From: Burkholderiales bacterium UBA2459
Lineage (GTDB): Bacteria; Pseudomonadota; Gammaproteobacteria; Burkholderiales; Burkholderiaceae_E
Reading direction: 5' to 3'
Assembly (NCBI GenBank): GCA_002342365.1
Contig: DDPV01000014.1
Location: forward strand, 14,873-35,129
DNA: 20,257 nucleotides
A program made the translations under genes and the position numbers. This document shows positions 7,560-14,854 of the stretch, in pieces (position 1 is the first letter of the stretch; each line of letters begins with the position of its first letter). The notes below the pieces were generated by a model. The model was not told where the DNA came from and made no database searches. It saw nothing but the letters and a program-made list of their open reading frames with translations.

Positions 7560-8753
7560 TTACCTGCTTGATGCGCTTTGCGCCGCCCGCAAGCCCAGCG
7601 CGCGCGCTGCCCTTGCAATCACCCATTCCTCATTGGTCGGAATGATGAGTACCATCGCTCGCGAGGATTCGGCCGAAATCAGCCGCTCAGCTCGCTCATT
7701 GCGCGCGGTATCGACTTCGATGCCCATCCAGCCGAGGCGGGAGCAAATTCGTGCGCGGATCTGACTCGCATTTTCACCAATGCCGCCGCAAAAGATGAGG
7801 GCATCGACTCCGCCCAGCGCCGCTGCCATCGCCCCAAGCTCGCGTTGGCAGCGAAACACGAAATAGTCGATCGCTTCAGCCGCTTCGATGGACGTAGAAG
7901 CCTGCAGACTGCGCATATCGTTGGATAGCCCCGAGAGCCCCAAAAGTCCTGATTGTTTGTACAAGAGATCAGAAATTTCTGCGGCAGTCATTGACTTTTG
8001 GTCCATGAGATAGAGCAGAACGCCGGGATCGAGTTGACCGCAGCGCGTGCCCATGGGCAGACCGTCAAGTGCTGAAAAGCCCATAGTCGATGCCACCGAG
8101 CGCCCCGCCTCGATTGCGCACATCGATGCACCGTTGCCGAGGTGCGCGATGATGAGTTTGCCATCGGCTAACTCGGGATAAGCGCGCTGAAAAGCACCGA
8201 GCACATACTCATAGCTCAGACCGTGAAAGCCATAGCGACGCAGGCCCTCATCGTAAAGCGCGCGGGGCAAAGCAAAAGTATCGTTCACCCAGGGGTGCGC
8301 GCGATGAAAGGCGGTATCAAAACAGGCCACTTGCGGCACGCCCGCAAAAGCTGCCCTGGCAAGCGCAATACCCCTTAAGTTATGCGGCTGGTGAAGCGGT
8401 GCAAAGGGCACCAGTTGGCCCAAGGCCTCAAGCAGCTGGTCATCGATCAGGGCAGGCAGCGCAAAATCCTTGCCACCGTGGACCACCCGGTGGCCGACTG
8501 CACTCAGGCCTAGTCCAGACTTTTCAAGACCGAGACAATCAATGATTCGCGCAAACGCGAGCTCATGGCTATCGAGTCCGCCTTGTTGCACCTGCAAAGG
8601 CTGACCCTTTGCATCGCTCACCCGAATCAAGCCTTCGACACCGATGCGATCAACCAGACCGCTCAGAATCGCTTGGTCAAAGTCTTCGGCAAAGAGCGCA
8701 AATTTGATCGAGCTCGACCCTGCATTTAAGGTGAGAACAGCTTGAGGAGCCAT
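7560..8753 (-). CDS. ackA: Acetate kinase
   Basis: A 397-residue cytoplasmic enzyme interconverting acetyl phosphate + ADP and acetate + ATP; propionate is a common alternative substrate. The family blocks are all present: LTLNAGSSSIKF at the N-terminus (Asn and Ser for metal and phosphate), VGHRVVHGG, CFDTAFH (catalytic Asp), YGFHGLSYEYV, HLGNGASM, the long GFSALDGLPMGTRCGQLDPG block, and FCGGIGENASQIR near the C-terminus. Length is normal. The ATG at 8753 lies 22 bases after the stop of the Pta fusion gene, so the two are almost certainly one operon and act in sequence: acyl-CoA to acyl phosphate to carboxylate plus ATP. The Shine-Dalgarno is weak, in line with coupling to the upstream gene. 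Confidence 0.96.
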   Translation of the reverse strand: MAPQAVLTLNAGSSSIKFALFAEDFDQAILSGLVDRIGVEGLIRVSDAKGQPLQVQQGGLDSHELAFARIIDCLGLEKSGLGLSAVGHRVVHGGKDFALPALIDDQLLEALGQLVPFAPLHQPHNLRGIALARAAFAGVPQVACFDTAFHRAHPWVNDTFALPRALYDEGLRRYGFHGLSYEYVLGAFQRAYPELADGKLIIAHLGNGASMCAIEAGRSVASTMGFSALDGLPMGTRCGQLDPGVLLYLMDQKSMTAAEISDLLYKQSGLLGLSGLSNDMRSLQASTSIEAAEAIDYFVFRCQRELGAMAAALGGVDALIFCGGIGENASQIRARICSRLGWMGIEVDTARNERAERLISAESSRAMVLIIPTNEEWVIARAARALGLRAAQSASSR

Positions 8754-8775
8754 GGCATTGGCGCTCGGGTGCTAA

Positions 8776-10164
8776 TCACGAAGCCTGAGCTTGCGATGCA
8801 TGATGCAAGCAGGCAACCGCACACGATGCCAGCCGCGACATCGCACTATCGGATCGCGAATTCAAAATCACCGGCACTTTCGCGCCCAACACGACCCCGG
8901 CGGCCTCGGCATGGCTAACGTAGGCGAGCTGCTTGGCAAGCATGTTGCCAGCGTCAAGTCCCGGCACAAGCAGGATATTGGCCTGACCCGCTACGCCGCC
9001 TCGCAATCCCTTGGTCCGCGCCGCGCCTAAGTCGACCGCATTGTCCATGGCTAAAGGCCCCTCAACCAAGCCGCCGCGAATTTGTCCCCGGTCGGCCATC
9101 TTCGAGAGCAAAGCCGCATCAATCGATGACTGAATCGCTGGATTCACGGTTTCAACCGCGCTGAGCACACCGACGCGAGGCTCCATCCCGATGGATCGCG
9201 CAAGATCAATCGCGTTTTGACAAATATCGACCTTGGTTGCCAGATCGGGCGCAATGTTGATCGCAGCGTCGGTCACCATCAAGGGCTCGGTCATGCCGGG
9301 CACATCCATCACAAAGGCATGCGTTAACCGGCGCCCGGCCCGAAGGCCATGCGCCTTATCGAGTATGGGACGCAGCAAATCATCGGTGTGCAAATGCCCC
9401 TTCATGACCGCTGCGGCGCGGCCCTCTCGCACGATGCTGCAGGCCATCGCCGCGGCAGCCTCGTCGCCTCCTTGCACATCGACGATGTCAAGGCCCGACA
9501 AATCCTCTCCCAAGGCATCGGCCACACGACGGATCGCTGTGGCTGGCCCGATCAGAATCGGTACGATCACCGATTGGTGCCAGGCGAGCAGTGCGCCTTC
9601 CAGGGCGTTGGCCTCTGTGGGGCAGACGACTGCCATCGGAAGCGGCTTCAGGGGACGGACGGTTTCAAGCAAGCGCTCAAAGTGGCGATGCCTTTGCACC
9701 ACCAACCCGGGCAGCGAGACATTGGTCTCAATGCGTTGTAAGGGCGCGCTCACCAGTGCTTCGCCGCTCAGGATAAGTGCATGGTCAGACACGCGGTGCA
9801 CAGTGGTCTGAAGCCGAACCCCACCGTCAGCCAGCTTTTCAAGCACCACCACTTTGCCAATCAACTCCTCTCCAGCATGGGCTCTTTCGTGAAACTCAAG
9901 GAGCTGGCGTCGATACAGTGTGCCGGCACCCGGCAGTTGCGTGCCGAGAACCGCTGAAACCAAGGAGGCGATAAACAAACCGGGAGCAACACTTTGCTGC
10001 GGGCTGTGCGCTTGCGAGGCAATCGCCTCACTCAGATGCAGCGGATTATGATTTCCAGAACAGACAGCAAAAGCAAAGAGATCATCGGTGGTGATCAGCC
10101 GCTTGAGCTCTGCACTATCTCCAGCTGCCAGCTCATCGTAGGTACGGTTTACCAGGTGCATCAC
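8776..10164 (-). CDS. pta: MaoC-like domain / phosphate acetyltransferase fusion (PRK08190-type)
   Basis: A 462-residue two-domain protein. Residues about 8-145 form a MaoC-like hot-dog fold, annotated in this family as enoyl-CoA hydratase. About 165-458 is the PTA/PTB phosphate acyltransferase domain, which turns acyl-CoA plus Pi into acyl phosphate for AckA. PTA-domain blocks seen include AVMKGHLHTDDLLRP, THAFVMDVPG, VTDAAINIAPDL, LSAVETVNP and GPLAMDNAVD. In the MaoC part the normal D-x-N-P-x-H is N38-H-N-P-L-H43, so the catalytic Asp is replaced by Asn. The following motif normally reading AHG is APG (VAPGLFIASLVSAVLG), so hydratase activity is doubtful. The start is GTG 10164 overlapping the previous stop by 4 bases (GTGA); ATG 10161 is an alternative. 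The gene symbol refers to the C-terminal activity. Confidence 0.93.
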   Translation of the reverse strand: MMHLVNRTYDELAAGDSAELKRLITTDDLFAFAVCSGNHNPLHLSEAIASQAHSPQQSVAPGLFIASLVSAVLGTQLPGAGTLYRRQLLEFHERAHAGEELIGKVVVLEKLADGGVRLQTTVHRVSDHALILSGEALVSAPLQRIETNVSLPGLVVQRHRHFERLLETVRPLKPLPMAVVCPTEANALEGALLAWHQSVIVPILIGPATAIRRVADALGEDLSGLDIVDVQGGDEAAAAMACSIVREGRAAAVMKGHLHTDDLLRPILDKAHGLRAGRRLTHAFVMDVPGMTEPLMVTDAAINIAPDLATKVDICQNAIDLARSIGMEPRVGVLSAVETVNPAIQSSIDAALLSKMADRGQIRGGLVEGPLAMDNAVDLGAARTKGLRGGVAGQANILLVPGLDAGNMLAKQLAYVSHAEAAGVVLGAKVPVILNSRSDSAMSRLASCAVACLHHASQAQAS

Positions 10165-12656
10165 GGACCTTTTCTTCGTCGACGGCCTTTTGCAGGGCTT
10201 GATACAAGCGGTTCATCCGGGTTTGTCTCAGGCAGAGGCTCCGATGGCTGATCAGGCTGCTGCCCACCATCTAGGTGCAAAGGGTTTTCAGGAACATCCT
10301 CAATCGCTGGATCAAGCCCCAGGACCTCGCGAAACCTTCCCAACAAGGCAAGGGTCGCATCGGACATTTCTTGCACAGAACCGGGAATGTATTGCACAAG
10401 CGACACCGCAAGCTCGCGCTCGGCAGGGTCATGCAGCAATTGTGGCAGCGAGCTGATCGCAAGCTCCGGCTCAAAGCTTGCGATGATGGTTTGTTGATGA
10501 ATGATCATTGCGCGACGCTCAGAGCCAAGCGACTTGAAGGGCTCATCCTGCGTGAGCACCTCACTGGCTCGTTCAAGCCGGTCGCGCCTTACTTGGCCTC
10601 GATTTTCCGCCAGCAAAACAAGCATGCGGATTACTGCTTCGGCAAAACCGCCCTCACCGATCGCCGCAAGGGCTGCGACCACTTCCGGTAAAGCCCGGAC
10701 CTCATCGCCGGTCTTCAAAGTCCGGCGTGACTCATGGGTCTTGCCAAACGCCCGAGCCCATGGGTTTGCCCAAAAACCAAAAAACCCGAGTTCATAACTC
10801 ATGTCTCGAAGGTCACGATAAAAATCGATCATCTGCTCGGTACTTTGAACCCAAATCGATTCGGCGGTCAGAAAGGGGTTGTCTGCGCTTGCCTTTTTTC
10901 GGCTTTGGCGAACCCGTTCAGCGGCTTCGGCCACCGGCGCCATCAGCGGATTGCGCGTTGACATCAAGGCACGACTCAATCGCTGAGGGTGAGCGGTTCT
11001 GGAAAGCTCCGCAGCGGTTTGAGTCACAGTCGCCTGAAGCCAGGGTCGCAGCAGGCTGTCATACAGCTGCGCTTGCACTTCCGAGGCGCGCGCAACCGCC
11101 GCAAAGGGGCGCTCATCAGAAAGCCCATCGTCCAGAGCGCGCAGATCTTCGATCGTGCGCTCCAAAAAGCCGACGGTAAAGCGCGTCTTTCCGCCGACCT
11201 CGCGGACGTCCTCGATACGCATCTCGTAAAGACCCGGAGCGAGCGCCTCGATGGTATCGAGCGTTGAGGCGACTTCGCTGTGCTCTTTGTTTGCGATTTG
11301 CGAGGAGACAAAAATGCCGAGGTGGCCGACCTGTTCATGCACCATGTAAATGATGCGCTGGCCGCGGATGCGGATTTCCCCGACATCGGCATAGGTATCT
11401 GCAATCCAGTTAAGCGCCTGCTGTGGCGGTGTGATGTTGTCACCGTGGCTCGCGAACACGATGATCGGCGCCCGAATCGACTTGAGGTCAATCGGACGGC
11501 CCGGTTCGAGCCGAGCCTCGTTCTTGGTCAGGCGGTTGCCGACAAAAAGCTGTTCAACGATCCAGCGAATCTCGGCTTCGTTCATCAAAAAGAAGCCACC
11601 CCACCAGGTTTCAAATTCCAAAAAGGCCTCGTCGCCCCGATCGATATCACGAAACAGATCGGTATATTTTCTGAACAAGGTTCGCGATGGATTGAGCAGT
11701 TCAAAGTTTTGAACCAAATGAGCTCCATCAAACTTCCCGCCTCCAAGATCAGAAAGTATCATCGGAATCCAGGTGCCCCCAAGCACGCCGGCGTTGTAGC
11801 GCATCGGGTTTTCGCCTACCTTACCCGCCCAAGGCGTGACGGGCGCCCCATTGACCACGATCGGACCGCTCAAGTCGCTGTTGCTGGCCGCTAAAAGTAG
11901 CGTTGCCCAGCCGCCCTGGCAATTACCAACGATGACAGGCTTGGGTGCCTGAGGGTGCAGGCGGGTGACTTCGCGCACGAAAGCAGCCTGCGATCGGGTG
12001 ACGTAGGCCAGAAACTGCCCAGGCTCCGGATCACGTCGAAACGCAACAAAGTAAACCGGGTGGTGTTCGCGAAGTGCCACGCCAACCTGCGAGTCGACCT
12101 TGAACCCGCCAATGCCTGGGCCATGTCCGGCCCGCGGATCGATCACGATATAGGGGCGCAGGGTGTCATCGATGGTGACACCCTCAGGTGGAAGGATTTT
12201 CAAGAGTTGATAGTTCGAGGGATACTTCTGATCCCGACCGTCCATCACGATTTCGTAGTCGTAAACAAGCACCGGCGGACAGCCCTTCGCCTCATGCTCA
12301 AGAAAGATGTCGCCCCGTTTGCGCAAGGTGTCCGTGGTGAGGACGGCCCTTTGGCTCGCATCAAGCCAGTACGATGCCCACTGAGCCCACAATTGACCCC
12401 GCAGCTGGGCCTCTTGCATCGCAGCTGCCATGTCCTGACTGCGCTGCGCAAGTGCCTGCCCACGCTTGCTGTGCGACTCACGCATGCGCTCTGTGTGTCG
12501 CGATGCGGCAGTCTTCAATAAATCAAAACTGCCTGATCCCGCTTGCATTTCGGCTTGCGTGTGCTCCAGGGATTGTCGCCACAAAGCAAATGCATCCTCG
12601 AGTTGCTTTGAAAGCATTGAGGGGTTGACCACGATTTGATCAAAAATAGAACTCAT
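10161..12656 (-). CDS. DUF3141 alpha/beta-hydrolase-like protein (PHA synthase-like fold)
   Basis: An 831-residue protein of the DUF3141 family, whose biochemical role is not established as far as I know. Residues about 1-115 are polar and probably helical, resembling phasin-like or PhaC N-terminal helices. An alpha/beta-hydrolase core follows, with a nucleophile elbow G244-N-C246-Q-G-G, i.e. a cysteine nucleophile as in polyhydroxyalkanoate synthases (GxCxG). Asp406 (SHGDNITP) and His445 (EQVGHLGIF) are plausible partners for a Cys-Asp-His triad. The C-terminal 350 residues are helical and hydrophilic and end in a basic tail (KGRRRRKGP). No signal peptide. The start ATG 12656 has AAGGAA 8 bases upstream. 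It is coupled by overlap to the Pta fusion gene and follows fabI by 33 bases. It corresponds in position to orfA of the PhoB-regulated S. meliloti orfA-pta-ackA-fabI operon; the equivalence is inferred from content. Confidence 0.88.
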   Translation of the reverse strand: MSSIFDQIVVNPSMLSKQLEDAFALWRQSLEHTQAEMQAGSGSFDLLKTAASRHTERMRESHSKRGQALAQRSQDMAAAMQEAQLRGQLWAQWASYWLDASQRAVLTTDTLRKRGDIFLEHEAKGCPPVLVYDYEIVMDGRDQKYPSNYQLLKILPPEGVTIDDTLRPYIVIDPRAGHGPGIGGFKVDSQVGVALREHHPVYFVAFRRDPEPGQFLAYVTRSQAAFVREVTRLHPQAPKPVIVGNCQGGWATLLLAASNSDLSGPIVVNGAPVTPWAGKVGENPMRYNAGVLGGTWIPMILSDLGGGKFDGAHLVQNFELLNPSRTLFRKYTDLFRDIDRGDEAFLEFETWWGGFFLMNEAEIRWIVEQLFVGNRLTKNEARLEPGRPIDLKSIRAPIIVFASHGDNITPPQQALNWIADTYADVGEIRIRGQRIIYMVHEQVGHLGIFVSSQIANKEHSEVASTLDTIEALAPGLYEMRIEDVREVGGKTRFTVGFLERTIEDLRALDDGLSDERPFAAVARASEVQAQLYDSLLRPWLQATVTQTAAELSRTAHPQRLSRALMSTRNPLMAPVAEAAERVRQSRKKASADNPFLTAESIWVQSTEQMIDFYRDLRDMSYELGFFGFWANPWARAFGKTHESRRTLKTGDEVRALPEVVAALAAIGEGGFAEAVIRMLVLLAENRGQVRRDRLERASEVLTQDEPFKSLGSERRAMIIHQQTIIASFEPELAISSLPQLLHDPAERELAVSLVQYIPGSVQEMSDATLALLGRFREVLGLDPAIEDVPENPLHLDGGQQPDQPSEPLPETNPDEPLVSSPAKGRRRRKGP

Positions 12657-12689
12657 AACAACGATTCCTTTTGACTAGGCCCCGTGTTG

Positions 12690-13532
12690 CTAGGCCATAT
12701 GGTGAAGGCCAGCGTCCACATAAATCACATCGCCCGTCATTCCCGAGGCACCTCCGCCCACCAGGAAGGCAACCACACGTCCAACTTCAGCGATATCAAC
12801 CAGACGGTGTTCCGGCGTGCGTTCCACAGCCATTCGGATCAATTCGTCAAAGTGATCGATACCGCTTGAGGCCCTGGTTTTCAAGGGACCTGACGACACC
12901 GCATAAACCCTCACCTTGGAAGATCCAAGTTCGTGCGCGAGATAGCGAACCGAGGATTCGAGTGCTGCCTTGACCGGCCCCATCAAGTTATAGTTTTCAA
13001 CGACCTTGTCCGCGCCGTAATAACTCATCGTGACAAGCACACCCCCAGGGCGGATCATGGGTTCGGCATGGCGCGCAAGCTCAATGAACGAGTGACAGGA
13101 AACTTGCATGGCCAGCAAGAATCCCTCGCGGGAGCTGTCCATAATCCGCCCTTGCAAATCCTCCTTGGGTGCAAACGCTATGGAATGAATCACAAAATCG
13201 AGATAGGCCCATTCGTGCTTGATCTGCTCAAAGAGCCTCGGTATGGCATCGACATCGCGCACATCAAGCGGCAGCAACATCGAGGCACCTATTTGCGATG
13301 CGAGTGGCTCCACATAGGGCTTCGCTTTGTCATTCAAGTAGGTCAACGCGACCTCAGCGCCAAAACCGCGCAGCTTTGCAGCGCAACCAAAAGCGATGCT
13401 TTGTTCGTTCGCAACGCCAACGATAAGCCCTCGCCGACCACGCAGCATCTCACCGATCGTGCTTTTTTCGTCCCAAATTTTCGGGAGGGGGTCGCGCTCA
13501 CTTGGCGGAGGCGATTGAGGATCATCATGCAT
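12690..13532 (-). CDS. fabI: Enoyl-[acyl-carrier-protein] reductase, FabI-like
   Basis: A 280-residue NAD(P)H-dependent short-chain dehydrogenase-like enzyme for the last reduction in fatty acid elongation. The nucleotide-binding block GRRGLIVGVANEQSIAFGCA is the FabI version of the glycine motif. The active site shows the FabI pair of tyrosines ten apart (SYYGADKVVENYN) and Y-x6-K (YNLMGPVK). SGPLKTRASSGI and the C-terminal VDAG motif also fit. An ATG at 13589 would add 19 residues, but ATG 13532 has AGAGG 6 bases upstream and the longer start has no ribosome binding site, so the shorter form is preferred. The sequence (SCHSFIELARHAEPM, MGPVKAALES) resembles the secondary FabI proteins found with pta-ackA rather than the housekeeping copy; that is from memory of the family. 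It is first in the minus-strand operon and faces the palindrome-rich region at 13590-13730. Confidence 0.9.
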   Translation of the reverse strand: MHDDPQSPPPSERDPLPKIWDEKSTIGEMLRGRRGLIVGVANEQSIAFGCAAKLRGFGAEVALTYLNDKAKPYVEPLASQIGASMLLPLDVRDVDAIPRLFEQIKHEWAYLDFVIHSIAFAPKEDLQGRIMDSSREGFLLAMQVSCHSFIELARHAEPMIRPGGVLVTMSYYGADKVVENYNLMGPVKAALESSVRYLAHELGSSKVRVYAVSSGPLKTRASSGIDHFDELIRMAVERTPEHRLVDIAEVGRVVAFLVGGGASGMTGDVIYVDAGLHHMA

Positions 13533-13631
13533 ATGAAGCCTCTTGTTCGCGGAGAAAACAAATTTTTTGAAGTGTAAAGCGCTCTTCATGACGCGGTCGT
13601 GACCCCGGGATGTAAAGCCTGTGACGACGAG

Positions 13632-13669
13632 GCGCTAAGCGCGTGACGTCATCAATCTTTCACGTGAAA
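13632..13669. promoter_or_regulatory. Cluster of three palindromes in the divergent promoter region
   Basis: Three consecutive dyads lie between the fabI operon and the transporter operon: GCGCTAAGCGC (13632-13642, 5-bp arms, one-base centre), TGACGTCA (13644-13651, perfect) and TTTCACGTGAAA (13658-13669, perfect 12-mer). Such symmetry so close to two divergent starts suggests operator sites, though no regulator gene is in the window. The TTTCACGTGAAA palindrome overlaps the Pho-box-like element, so the two readings compete. Confidence 0.5.
13646..13663 (+). promoter_or_regulatory. Candidate PhoB box upstream of the transporter operon
   Basis: ACGTCATCAATCTTTCAC matches the direct-repeat Pho box CTGTCATAWAWCTGTCAC at 14 of 18 positions by eye, with the correct two 7-mers separated by 4 bases. 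Ten bases later is GATCAT (13674-13679), a 4 of 6 match to a -10 hexamer, at the spacing normal for PhoB-activated promoters that lack a -35. This would place a transcript start about 45 bases before the ATG at 13731. Support comes from context: phosphodiesterase, PhoX and pta-ackA. It is a hand match without a background score, so treat it as a hypothesis. Confidence 0.42.
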
Positions 13670-13730
13670 ACACGATCATTCCGGCATTGTCTGGGAGCCA
13701 TTTAAAAACGATTGCACAGGAAGTTTTACG

Positions 13731-14777
13731 ATGATTTGTTTTTTAACGACGATGTTTCGTGCCATCCACCGGCCGTTTGCAATCCAGCTTTTGGGCTTGA
13801 GCATGATCTGCCTTGGCGCGCTTAGCCTCAATGCACAGGCTCAAACTGCGATTTGTTATAACTGTCCACCCGAATGGGCTGACTGGGCTTCGCAACTCAA
13901 GGCGATCAAGGCGAAGACAGGGATCACAGTGCCGCCAGATAACAAAAACTCCGGTCAATCCTTGGCGCAGCTCGTTGCAGAAAAAGCAAGTCCGGTGGCC
14001 GACGTAACCTACCTGGGCGTGACCTTCGGCATTCAAGCGCGTAAAGAGGGTGTGGTCAGCAGCTACAAACCGGCGAACTGGAATGATGTGCCGGCAGGAC
14101 TGAGAGATCCCGACGGTTACTGGTTCACGATCCATTCGGGCACCCTCGGTTTCATGGTGAACGTGGATGCGCTCAAGGGCAAGCCCATTCCGAGATCGTG
14201 GAGTGATCTGCTCAAGCCCGAATACAAAGGCCTGGTTGGCTATCTCGATCCGGCATCGGCATTCGTGGGCTATGTCGGCGCGGTCGCGGTCAATCAAGCC
14301 AGGGGCGGAAGTCTTGACAATTTCAATCCGGCAATCGACTACTTCAAAAGCCTGATGAAAAACGATCCGATCGTGCCCAAGCAAACATCCTACGCACGGG
14401 TGCTATCCGGTGAGATTGCGATCCTGCTCGACTATGACTTCAATGCTTACCGTGCCAAATACAAGGACAAGGCGAATGTCGAGTTTGTGATTCCGACCGA
14501 GGGCAGCGTCGTGGTTCCTTATGTGATGGGACTGGTCAACAAGGGCCCCAACGCCGACAACGGTAAGAAGGTTCTTGATTTTGTCTTGTCCGACGAAGGT
14601 CAGGCGATTTGGGCCAATGCTTATTTGCGCCCGGTTCGCGCAGGGGCAATTCCCAAAGATGTTCAGTCACGCTTTTTACCCGCAAGCGAATACGCGCGCG
14701 CGAAAACGGTTGATTACGGCAAGATGGCCGAAGTGCAAAAAGCCTTCGCCGACCGATACCTGAAGGACGTCCGCTGA
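13731..14777 (+). CDS. ABC transporter periplasmic substrate-binding protein
   Basis: A 348-residue exported binding protein of the class that includes Fe3+, thiamine, spermidine and 2-aminoethylphosphonate binders (SBP_bac_6/8 type). A signal peptide with a long n-region and hydrophobic core (about 14-32) ends at NAQA, with predicted cleavage after residue 37. The mature protein starts QTAICYNCPPEW, with an unusual CxxC close to the N-terminus. Recognisable family blocks are GTLGFMVNVDALKG, PRSWSDLLKPEYKG, LSGEIAILLDYD and the C-terminal VLDFVLSDEGQAIWAN. AGGAAG 7 bases before ATG 13731 supports the start. The substrate is not evident from sequence. The gene order with a GpdQ-like phosphodiesterase suggests a phosphorus-containing solute, for example a glycerophosphodiester or phosphonate; polyamine or iron are alternatives. 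Confidence 0.88.
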   Translation: MICFLTTMFRAIHRPFAIQLLGLSMICLGALSLNAQAQTAICYNCPPEWADWASQLKAIKAKTGITVPPDNKNSGQSLAQLVAEKASPVADVTYLGVTFGIQARKEGVVSSYKPANWNDVPAGLRDPDGYWFTIHSGTLGFMVNVDALKGKPIPRSWSDLLKPEYKGLVGYLDPASAFVGYVGAVAVNQARGGSLDNFNPAIDYFKSLMKNDPIVPKQTSYARVLSGEIAILLDYDFNAYRAKYKDKANVEFVIPTEGSVVVPYVMGLVNKGPNADNGKKVLDFVLSDEGQAIWANAYLRPVRAGAIPKDVQSRFLPASEYARAKTVDYGKMAEVQKAFADRYLKDVR

Positions 14778-14779
14778 AG

Positions 14780-14816
14780 CCTTGACAAGCGCTGCAGCGG
14801 TGCGGCAGGATCAAGG
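14780..14816 (+). other. Stem-loop between binding-protein and permease genes
   Basis: CCTTGA at 14780-14785 pairs with TCAAGG at 14811-14816, and the enclosed loop contains the perfect palindrome CGCTGCAGCG (14790-14799). It is the only sizeable gap (77 bases) in an otherwise tightly packed operon. Such hairpins after binding-protein genes often protect the upstream mRNA or attenuate read-through, so the binding protein is made in excess over the membrane parts. No T-run follows, so full termination is not expected. Function inferred. Confidence 0.4.
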
Positions 14817-14854
14817 ACTGGGCTGCGATCGGCACTCAAGGACGCAGGTAAGCC

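Noticed and set aside
13533..13589. 19-residue N-terminal extension of the FabI-like protein from ATG 13589
   Set aside because: No ribosome binding site precedes it, whereas AGAGG sits 6 bases before ATG 13532. The extension would also run into the promoter region. It cannot be fully excluded.
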